Positions 17,190-24,475 of a stretch of DNA of 64,000 nt are shown piece by piece. Numbering within the stretch: the stretch's first letter is position 1; each line of letters begins with the position of its first letter. A program made the position numbers and the translations under genes. Under the pieces are notes generated by a model. That model was not told the DNA's origin, did no database searches, and was given only the letters and a program-made list of their open reading frames with translations. Source of the DNA: JAJKIP01 sp037200685 (GTDB taxonomy: Bacteria > Bacteroidota > Bacteroidia > Chitinophagales > Chitinophagaceae); the NCBI GenBank assembly GCA_037200685.1, contig JBBCIG010000008.1, forward strand, positions 186,001 through 250,000, in the 5' to 3' direction.

Positions 17190-18293
17190 ATGAAGAACAC
17201 TCCTTTTACAGAAAAACATATTGCACTCGGCGCTAAAATGGCGGAGTTTGCCGGTTATAATATGCCCATCAGTTATACCGGCATTAACGACGAACATGCC
17301 GCGGTAAGAAAAAACGCAGGCATATTTGATGTGAGCCATATGGGTGAATTTATTTTGAAAGGTGAAAATGCACTTGACCTGATACAGCGGGTAACCAGCA
17401 ATGACGCATCAAAATTAAAACCGGGACAGGCGCAGTACAGTTGTCTGCCAAATACTTCGGGTGGTATTGTGGATGACCTGCTGGTATATTGTATTGAAGA
17501 AAATAAAGTGTACATGCTCGTGGTGAATGCTTCTAATATTGAAAAAGACTGGAACTGGATCAGCCAGTACAATAAAAAGAATGTGGACATGAAAAATATT
17601 TCCGAGAAAACATGTTTGCTGGCGGTGCAGGGGCCGAATGCTACCAAAATGTTACAACCACTAACGAGCATAGATATTCTTAACCTCAAGTATTACACAT
17701 TTGCAATAGGAAAATTTGCAGGCGTTGATAATGTAATGATCAGCGCTACGGGTTATACAGGCGCCGGTGGTATTGAAATTTATTTTTCCGCAGGATCCGG
17801 TGGAGAAGACAAAGGCGATAATGCAAATAAAATATGGGATGCCATTTTTGAAATTGGCGCTCCGCAGGGATTAAAACCCATTGGTCTTGGTGCAAGAGAT
17901 ACATTGCGATTGGAAATGGGATATTGCCTTTATGGAAATGATATTGATGATGCCACTTCACCGCTGGAAGCAGGGCTGGGCTGGATCACTAAATTCAGTA
18001 AAGATTTTACTTCCAAAGAAATATTTGAAAAGCAAAAAAAAGAAGGAGCGGAAAGGAAACTCGTCGGTTTTGAAATGATAGATAAAGGAATTCCCCGCCA
18101 TGGATATGAAATAAAAGACCAGATGGGCGCCGTTATCGGGGTTGTTACTTCCGGTACGCAATCACCCACTCTCGGCAAGGCCATTGGTATGGGATATGTA
18201 CGGACTGCTTTTGCGGGTATAGATACGCATGTTTTTATCAAAGTCCGCGATAAACTATTGCAGGCCAAAGTGGCGAAGATCCCATTTGCATGA
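17190..18293 (+). CDS. gcvT: Aminomethyltransferase (glycine cleavage T protein)
   Basis: A 367-residue enzyme that transfers the aminomethyl carbon from the lipoylated H protein to tetrahydrofolate, releasing ammonia. Typical segments are FAGYNMPISYTGINDEHAAVRKNAGIFDVSHMGEF (near the N-terminus; Asp in FDVSHMGE), TGYTGAGGIEIYF, LKPIGLGARDTLRLEMGYCLYGND with the catalytic Arg/Asp region, and the C-terminal GTQSPTLGKAIGMGYV. The length is standard. Other gcv genes are not in the window, which is common in Bacteroidota. The mature gene seems intact, ending shortly before an SRPBCC gene. Confidence 0.97.
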   Translation: MKNTPFTEKHIALGAKMAEFAGYNMPISYTGINDEHAAVRKNAGIFDVSHMGEFILKGENALDLIQRVTSNDASKLKPGQAQYSCLPNTSGGIVDDLLVYCIEENKVYMLVVNASNIEKDWNWISQYNKKNVDMKNISEKTCLLAVQGPNATKMLQPLTSIDILNLKYYTFAIGKFAGVDNVMISATGYTGAGGIEIYFSAGSGGEDKGDNANKIWDAIFEIGAPQGLKPIGLGARDTLRLEMGYCLYGNDIDDATSPLEAGLGWITKFSKDFTSKEIFEKQKKEGAERKLVGFEMIDKGIPRHGYEIKDQMGAVIGVVTSGTQSPTLGKAIGMGYVRTAFAGIDTHVFIKVRDKLLQAKVAKIPFA

Positions 18294-18383
18294 TTTTTGA
18301 AGTGATACGGGACGCCGGATTGGAAAAAATTAAACCATGTAATATTTTAGGCGCCTCGTACCGGTTATTAATTCAATATCACT

Positions 18384-18860
18384 ATGCCCACTATTCATCT
18401 TACTACATTTATTGAAGCACCTGTTCAAAGGGTATTTGACCTGAGCCGCAATATTGAGCTGCACAAACAATCCATGTCAAAACATAAAGAGGAAGCTGTC
18501 GCCGGTGTAAGATTTGGACTAATACAAAAAGATGAATCTGTGACGTGGAAGGCTAAACATTTTTTTAAAACAAGGTATTTGCGTTCAGAGATCACGGCCA
18601 TGAAAATTCCTGAAATGTTTACGGACCAGCAGGCGAAAGGTGATTTTAAAATGATGAAGCATGAGCATCATTTTAAACCCTGCACCAACGGAACGATCAT
18701 GATTGACCTTTTTTATTTTGAAAGTCCATACGGTACGGTGGGCAAATGGTTTAATTCAATTTATCTTAAAAGATATCTTAGAAAAATGCTGGAACACCGC
18801 AACAAAATCATAAAAGAGTTTGCGGAAACAGACAAATGGAAAAAACTGCTTATTAAATAA
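18384..18860 (+). CDS. SRPBCC family protein
   Basis: A 158-residue helix-grip protein. The start IHLTTFIEAPVQRVFDLSRNIELHK is the classic beginning of SRPBCC (START/Bet v 1-like) cytoplasmic proteins, and the C-terminal helix MLEHRNKIIKEFAET is also typical. Family members bind hydrophobic ligands or act in cell-wall or lipid metabolism; several Bacteroidota paralogues are annotated as cell-division or cyclase-like proteins without test. It lies 90 bp after gcvT and 55 bp before comB-like, all on one strand. Confidence 0.82.
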   Translation: MPTIHLTTFIEAPVQRVFDLSRNIELHKQSMSKHKEEAVAGVRFGLIQKDESVTWKAKHFFKTRYLRSEITAMKIPEMFTDQQAKGDFKMMKHEHHFKPCTNGTIMIDLFYFESPYGTVGKWFNSIYLKRYLRKMLEHRNKIIKEFAETDKWKKLLIK

Positions 18861-18894
18861 CGGTTCCTGCCGGCCTGGTTCCATTCTGTTCATT

Positions 18895-18902
18895 TATTTT
18901 TG
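18895..18902 (+). promoter_or_regulatory. Putative -7 box of the comB-like gene
   Basis: TATTTTTG matches TAnnTTTG and ends 13 bp before the ATG at 18916. Confidence 0.4.
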
Positions 18903-18915
18903 CTGAAATATATTC

Positions 18916-19641
18916 ATGAGTAATAAACCCGAACTGCATACTTCTCTCTCTCCTGCATTATTGCATTTATATGATCTGAACAATACTGTCGTTGTAGTGA
19001 TAGATGTGTTCCGAGCCACTTCTACCATCGCTGCTGTTTTATACAATGGGGCTAAATGTGTCATCCCGGTTGATTCAGTTCCAAAAGCAATTGAAATAAG
19101 CAAAAACATTGATGGCATCGCGGCGGGTGAAAGAGATGGAAAAATTGCAGACGGATTACTGCATGGTAATTCTCCACTGGAATACAGCAAAGAATTTATT
19201 AAGAACAGGACATTGGTGCTGACAACGACCAATGGTACAAGGTTGCTGCACATGGCGCTTGACAAAGGTGCTACCATGATCATCTCCGGTTCTTTTCCGA
19301 ACCTGTCTGCTGTTTGTGATTATTTAATAAAAGAAAAAAGAAATGTGGTTCTTGCCTGTGCCGGTTGGAAAGACCGTTTCAATTTAGAAGACACGTTGTT
19401 TGCGGGAGCGGTGATTGAAAGAGTAAAAGAACATTTTACCATTCATTGCGACAGTTCACTTATGGCCGAAACCATGTTTTTAAAATATAAAAATAACCTG
19501 CTGGATTTTGCCCCTAACCTTACTCATTATCATCGCCTCGTTGAGCGTTTCGGGCTGATAGAAGACATCCGTTTTTGTCTCACCAATGATCTTGCGAACG
19601 TATTACCCATTTACCAGGAAGGAAAGCTTATTGTCAAATAA
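18916..19641 (+). CDS. 2-phosphosulfolactate phosphatase family protein (ComB-like)
   Basis: A 241-residue cytosolic protein matching the ComB family. The segment VVVIDVFRATSTIAAVL (about 26-42) carries the metal-binding Asp and the FRATSTI signature; LVLTTTNGTRLL and VVLACAGWKDRFNLEDTLFAG are the other conserved blocks. The family is named for a magnesium-dependent phosphatase that makes sulfolactate in coenzyme M biosynthesis in methanogens. Bacteria carry homologues of uncertain role; in Bacteroidota a link to sulfonate or sulfonolipid metabolism is possible but not shown by the neighbours here. Confidence 0.88.
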   Translation: MSNKPELHTSLSPALLHLYDLNNTVVVVIDVFRATSTIAAVLYNGAKCVIPVDSVPKAIEISKNIDGIAAGERDGKIADGLLHGNSPLEYSKEFIKNRTLVLTTTNGTRLLHMALDKGATMIISGSFPNLSAVCDYLIKEKRNVVLACAGWKDRFNLEDTLFAGAVIERVKEHFTIHCDSSLMAETMFLKYKNNLLDFAPNLTHYHRLVERFGLIEDIRFCLTNDLANVLPIYQEGKLIVK

Positions 19642-19739
19642 AAAATCGTACAAGATAACCATTTTTCGTGGTACTGTTTCGCATCTGAATTTATTTATTA
19701 TTTATCCTTTTTTACGAGGAAATCTCATAGACATTCTTT

Positions 19740-19747
19740 TATTTTTG
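19740..19747 (+). promoter_or_regulatory. Putative -7 box upstream of the SNF2 helicase
   Basis: TATTTTTG matches TAnnTTTG and ends 92 bp before the chosen start at 19840. If it is used, a long leader or the upstream ATG at 19768 must be considered. Confidence 0.35.
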
Positions 19748-19839
19748 CCGATTGCCCTTTTTAGGAAATGGGCGACGAGCAACAGGCAGTGAGAATAAAA
19801 AAAATTGCCGGTTGTCAATTGCTAATTGCAAATTGTATT

Positions 19840-22800
19840 ATGGCTTTACCGCATCTTCTTAAATACGTCTATACCCATGGAACAGATGAAGTGATTCGAA
19901 GAGGAAAGAAAATTCACGCCATTGGTTTTGTGGAGTTAATAGAATACGACGACCTGTTTGGTTCCGCTACGTTCCGCGTAAAGGACGACAGCTACTCTAC
20001 TTTTTATAAAGTTTATATACAGAAATTCAAAGACCCCAAAGGGTTATCGCTCCGTTGCAGTTGCCCTTACAATATTGGCGATATCTGCCGGCATGAAACG
20101 GCTGCGCTTTTTCAATTGCAGGAATTAATTGATAAAGGGCATTTACAAACAGGTGAACTCGCCTACGATCAGCGGCACACCGTCGCCAAAATGAAAACAA
20201 TTGACCTGAAGACATTGCGATTGCTTTCATCACCTGAAATGTTTATAGAAGCGGAAACCTATTTAAGAACACAAAAGGCGAGTATCGAACTGGCGGAAAA
20301 TGAAACAATAAAAGCGACTGTCACATTAGAGGGGGAGCCCTACAAAGTTTTGATTCATAAAAATGAAGAAAGAAATTTTGATACAAGTTGTGATTACCCG
20401 GATACGGAACATCCGTTGTGTTTGCCCAAGCTGATCGTATTTGTTCAATTACTAAATGCATATGGGCCTAACTATTTTGACAGCATCCGTAATTGGGACA
20501 AGGAAAAAAATAAATTACTTGAGGCATACGGTTATTCATTGGCCGACGACCTGTCAGGCAAGTTTGAATTTGCCTATAAAGAAGGAAAACCTTTTTTAAG
20601 AGTGTTGGATACATCGATCAAAAGGGTAGCAACGGTACAAAGTACACCCACTCCACGGCCGGTTATTATTCCGCAACAAAAAGAAAAAGAAATGCCTGTT
20701 CCCGAGGTAGTACAGGATGAACCGGTGTTGCCGTCGCAACGACTGGGCGTAGTTTTTAATTTTAATAAAAAAGGGTACCCGCATTTCACCATCGATGCGG
20801 TTATCGGCGAAGCGGGAGAAAACAACAAAGACTTTGTCGGCAAAATTGAAAAGCCCGATATCAGCAGGTATGTTGAAACCGATAAATTATCCGAAGAAGA
20901 TAAGCAGGTGCTGACGATGGTGCGCAAATTGCAGGATACGGAAATCAATAAATACATCAGCCGCAACTCTCCTTTTTCAGGTATCTGGGAAAATATTATT
21001 CACCAGGATGAAGATGATCTGCCTGCCGAAACAAAAGAACTGATGGCGGAATATTTATTTCCGCGGATAAAAAAATTATGCATCGAGCAGGAAGGCGAAA
21101 CATTGTTCTTTTTATTGCGTGATAAAAAAAGCTTTAAAACGAATAACCTTGAGCCGCTGCATGTATCAAGGGAAGAAGTATCTCTTCATTTTATTGTAAA
21201 GAAAACACCGACAGGGGGGAATTACATCATTCAATGCCGCATTCAGGCCGGTGGCATGGAATATGACCTGGCGGAAAATGAAAGCGTCAGCCCTCTTTTT
21301 TATTTATACAATAATCAGTTGTTTCTCTGGAAGAGCAATGAGGTGATTCACCTGGTAGAAAAATTTTTACCGGATGGAAAAATGTCGGTATCCGCGGCAG
21401 ATTGGTCAACCACGTTACATCAGTTCCTTTTACCATTAGCGAAAGAGCATAAAGTGGATTTTGATAAATCCCTTGTGCAGGAAATAAAAGATGGCGACCC
21501 CGAAGTGAAATTGTTTTTAGTGGAGAAAGGAGATTATCTAATTTTTCAACCTTCATTTTCTTATAAAGGATATGAAACAAGATCAAAGGACAGGAATGAG
21601 ATCGTGGTGCCGCAGGGTGATAAAGTATTGATCGTTCACCGGAACCGCGAAGCGGAGAATGCATTCGTGGCGAAATTGCAAAACCTGCATTCCAATTTTA
21701 TTGTCAACGAAGAGAACGGCTCGCTTGCATTAAAAGGAACGGATGTATTAAAAAATAACTGGTTCTTTTTGTTTGTGGATGCGATGAACGAGATGAAGAC
21801 ACCTGTCTTTGGCTTTGAAGCGCTGAAGAATTTCCGCTTCAATACAGCCAAACCACAGACAAAAATTTTTATCAGCAGCAATACCGATTGGTTCGATGCG
21901 AAAGTGGATATCCTTTTCGGCGATCAGAAAGTAACAGTGGCCGAAGTAAAAAGGGCGCTGGCCAATAAGCAACAATTTGTTCAATTGAACGATGGTACAC
22001 TTGGCATTTTACCGGAAGAGTGGCTGAAAAAATATTCTTTATTATTCAGAGTTGGCGAAGGCAGTTCACATAATTTAAAATTATCCCGCTACCATCTCAG
22101 CGTGGTAGATGAATTATATGAAACCCGGGACGAAGAAGAATTGGTAGTGCAACTGGAAGAAAAATACGAAAGCCTCCGCCAGTTCAACCAGATCAAAGAA
22201 ATTGAGCCACCTGAAAATTTAAAAGAAATATTGCGGCCTTACCAGGTGGCCGGTTACCAATGGCTCAATTATTTAAAAGATATTAAGTGGGGCGGCATCC
22301 TCGCCGATGACATGGGTTTGGGTAAAACGGTGCAGGCATTATCTTTTTTAGAATATTACAGAACAGAGCAGGGTTTCCTAAAAGCGCTGGTCGTTTGTCC
22401 CACAACACTTATTTATAACTGGGAAAATGAAATAAAGAAATTTACGCCCAAGCTTACCTACCGCATTCATCATGGTGCTACAAGAACAAGGACGAGGGAG
22501 GAAATACTCGACCATGATATTACCATCACTACGTACGGAACATTGCGAAGCGATATTAAATTATTAGTCAGTGTTGGGTTTGATTATGTGATTTTGGATG
22601 AAAGCCAAGCCATCAAAAACCCGGCGAGCAAAGTAACCAAAGCCGCATGCTTACTGAATGCGAAGAACCGCCTGTGCATGAGCGGTACGCCCTTGCAGAA
22701 TAACACCTTTGATATTTTTGCGCAAATGAATTTCCTCAATCCCGGTATGCTGGGAACGATGGAATATTTCCGCCAGGAATTTGCTATTCCTATTGATAAA

Positions 22801-23619
22801 TTAGGCGAGCAGGACCGCAAAGAACATTTGAAAAAAATACTCTATCCATTTATTTTAAGAAGAACGAAAGAGCAGGTGGCAAAAGATCTTCCGGAAAAAC
22901 TGGAAATGATACTTTGGTGCGAGATGGAAGATGAGCAACGTAAAATTTATGATGCTTACCGCAATGATTTCCGGGATAAAATTTTAGGAACGATACAGGA
23001 ACAGGGCATTCATAAATCACAGCTCACCATTTTACAAGGCCTGATGAAGTTGCGACAGATATGCGACTCACCGGCGATTCTCAATGAAGACGAGAAATTT
23101 GAAAATCATTCCATCAAGCTCGATGAACTGTCAAGAGAGATCGTTGAGAACATTGGCGATCACAAAGCACTGGTGTTTTCACAATTCCTCGGCATGCTCG
23201 CATTGATAAGGGCCAAGCTCGATGAACTTGGTGTGAAGTATGAATATTTCGACGGCAGCACATCCGCACCTGACAGGGAAAAAGCCATTCAAAGTTTCCA
23301 GAACAATGATGAAGTGCGGGTGTTTCTTATTTCATTAAAAGCCGGTGGTGTGGGGTTGAATTTAACCGCCGCTGATTATGTATACATTGTTGATCCGTGG
23401 TGGAACCCCGCCGTAGAGCAACAAGCCATTGACCGAACACACCGTATCGGCCAAACAAAAAACATTTTTGCGTACCGCATGATCTGCAGGGATACGATTG
23501 AAGATAAAATTTTACAGCTCCAGGATAAAAAGCGGGCATTAGCAAAAGAATTGATCGCCGACGATTCTTCGTTTGTTAAATCATTGTCGAGAGAAGATGT
23601 CGAATACCTTTTTAGCTAA
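19840..23619 (+). CDS. SNF2-family DNA helicase/translocase with SWIM zinc finger
   Basis: About 1259 residues from the ATG at 19840 (MALPHLLKYVY); an in-frame ATG at 19768 would add 24 unlikely residues. Near residue 72 is CSCPYNIGDICRH, a SWIM finger (CxC...CxH). A long middle region (about 100-790) is followed by the SNF2 ATPase: Walker A DDMGLGKT, motif II DESQAIKN (the DExH box as DESQ), MSGTPLQNN, and the C-terminal helicase lobe ending QAIDRTHRIGQTKNIF. Such proteins move along or remodel DNA-protein complexes; bacterial roles are largely unknown. It is not next to restriction or defence genes, so no defence role is claimed. Confidence 0.93.
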   Translation: MALPHLLKYVYTHGTDEVIRRGKKIHAIGFVELIEYDDLFGSATFRVKDDSYSTFYKVYIQKFKDPKGLSLRCSCPYNIGDICRHETAALFQLQELIDKGHLQTGELAYDQRHTVAKMKTIDLKTLRLLSSPEMFIEAETYLRTQKASIELAENETIKATVTLEGEPYKVLIHKNEERNFDTSCDYPDTEHPLCLPKLIVFVQLLNAYGPNYFDSIRNWDKEKNKLLEAYGYSLADDLSGKFEFAYKEGKPFLRVLDTSIKRVATVQSTPTPRPVIIPQQKEKEMPVPEVVQDEPVLPSQRLGVVFNFNKKGYPHFTIDAVIGEAGENNKDFVGKIEKPDISRYVETDKLSEEDKQVLTMVRKLQDTEINKYISRNSPFSGIWENIIHQDEDDLPAETKELMAEYLFPRIKKLCIEQEGETLFFLLRDKKSFKTNNLEPLHVSREEVSLHFIVKKTPTGGNYIIQCRIQAGGMEYDLAENESVSPLFYLYNNQLFLWKSNEVIHLVEKFLPDGKMSVSAADWSTTLHQFLLPLAKEHKVDFDKSLVQEIKDGDPEVKLFLVEKGDYLIFQPSFSYKGYETRSKDRNEIVVPQGDKVLIVHRNREAENAFVAKLQNLHSNFIVNEENGSLALKGTDVLKNNWFFLFVDAMNEMKTPVFGFEALKNFRFNTAKPQTKIFISSNTDWFDAKVDILFGDQKVTVAEVKRALANKQQFVQLNDGTLGILPEEWLKKYSLLFRVGEGSSHNLKLSRYHLSVVDELYETRDEEELVVQLEEKYESLRQFNQIKEIEPPENLKEILRPYQVAGYQWLNYLKDIKWGGILADDMGLGKTVQALSFLEYYRTEQGFLKALVVCPTTLIYNWENEIKKFTPKLTYRIHHGATRTRTREEILDHDITITTYGTLRSDIKLLVSVGFDYVILDESQAIKNPASKVTKAACLLNAKNRLCMSGTPLQNNTFDIFAQMNFLNPGMLGTMEYFRQEFAIPIDKLGEQDRKEHLKKILYPFILRRTKEQVAKDLPEKLEMILWCEMEDEQRKIYDAYRNDFRDKILGTIQEQGIHKSQLTILQGLMKLRQICDSPAILNEDEKFENHSIKLDELSREIVENIGDHKALVFSQFLGMLALIRAKLDELGVKYEYFDGSTSAPDREKAIQSFQNNDEVRVFLISLKAGGVGLNLTAADYVYIVDPWWNPAVEQQAIDRTHRIGQTKNIFAYRMICRDTIEDKILQLQDKKRALAKELIADDSSFVKSLSREDVEYLFS

Positions 23620-23735
23620 AAGGTTAAGAAAAAAAGAGATGATGTTCGAGTTGTGTAGCTAGTACTATCTAGAAACTGCTTTATTGACTCATATGACCCA
23701 GTGACTTGATTGACTTCTTGGGTTAATAGAATAAA

Positions 23736-23768
23736 AAAAGATTTTCCAGCTGCCGCGAAAAATCTTTT
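23736..23768 (-). terminator. Hairpin terminator, probably for the 52-residue ORF
   Basis: AAAAGATTTT (23736-23745) pairs perfectly with AAAATCTTTT (23759-23768) around a 13-base GC-rich loop. Read on the minus strand the stem is followed by a run of T's (the A-run at 23733-23739), and it starts 24 bp past the small ORF's stop codon. It might also help end SNF2 helicase transcripts. Confidence 0.65.
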
Positions 23769-23792
23769 ATATGAGAGGGGTTAGTAAGACAG

Positions 23793-23951
23793 TTACTTTC
23801 TTCTCCAGTTGCTTGCCGCTGCAGGCGATGAGCCCGAAACAAACACGCATAACACAGACTTGAACAAACGGATAAAATTCAGGGAAGGCTTATAATAGCT
23901 GCGATAAATTCTTGCCTCTTCATTGGAGTGTACGATACTTTTATTTTTCAT
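23793..23951 (-). CDS. Small hypothetical protein, 52 residues
   Basis: A short frame beginning MKNKSIVHSNEEARIYRSYY and ending ASNWRRK, with a central hydrophobic stretch FIRLFKSVLCVFVSG and a basic C-terminus. I do not recognise it. In favour of it being real: an ATG start, a strong terminator 24 bp past its stop on the same strand, a plausible amphipathic peptide rather than a repeat-derived one, and a gap free of other genes. Against it: no promoter box was found and no homology search was possible. It might be a membrane-interacting peptide, or the 3' part of a small RNA gene. Confidence 0.4.
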   Translation of the reverse strand: MKNKSIVHSNEEARIYRSYYKPSLNFIRLFKSVLCVFVSGSSPAAASNWRRK

Positions 23952-24120
23952 AATTTATAATTGGATTACTGCTAACGCAGAAACAACAATAAAAGTATAC
24001 CGCCATTTAGTGATTTGCAACATTTTAACGTAAGAAACATTCAATTCGATCCTAATTTATATTCATTTTTCGTAAAAATACTTGCGAGCTGTACCATATT
24101 TTGAATGGTTAGCTATTTTT

Positions 24121-24240
24121 TTGGGCCCAACTTCAGTACTACTATCATCGCCTGTTGCGTCGCACTCTTCTGCTGCATGAATTCTACTCGGCATTTTTGC
24201 AGCATCCCGATGTATATCGGGAATTCTGTTCGCTATTCAG
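24121..24240 (+). repeat. Dispersed composite repeat, copy 3
   Basis: Contains CATCGCCTGTTGCGTCGCAC and the hairpin TCCCGATGTATATCGGGA (24204-24221), followed by TTCTGTTCGCTATTCAGC. Same orientation as the copies at 43.0 and 52.6 kb. Confidence 0.7.
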
Positions 24241-24247
24241 CTTTTTA

Positions 24248-24330
24248 TTTCACGCAAAGATCGCAAAGGAGCAAAGCCCGCAACGTTAAGACACTCTTTG
24301 CGTCTTTGCGAGAAGCCTTTGTTCTTATTC
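24248..24330. repeat. CACGCAAAG repeat, copy 1
   Basis: The segment from TTTCACGCAAAGATCGCAAA to TCTTTGCGAGAAGCCTTTGTT holds an inverted pair (GCAAAGATCGCAAAG with CTTTGCGTCTTTGC). A second copy with the same GGAGCAAAG...CGCAACGTTAAGAC core lies at 62449-62541. Each copy directly follows or lies inside a copy of the dispersed repeat. Confidence 0.7.
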
Positions 24331-24475
24331 ACTCTATCGTTCCCGATATTAATAGTTCATGCCTCTAATCACCGTTCACTATTCTCCAAACATTAACCTT
24401 CGTTAACATTAAACCAAAGCAAATTAACCCCCTTTCCCTTCTTGTAAGAATATTTTCGTAGCAGAAATAATTGCT

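Noticed and set aside
19840..23619. SNF2-SWIM helicase as part of an antiphage defence island
   Set aside because: The neighbours are metabolic genes, with no nuclease, methylase or other defence gene near it.
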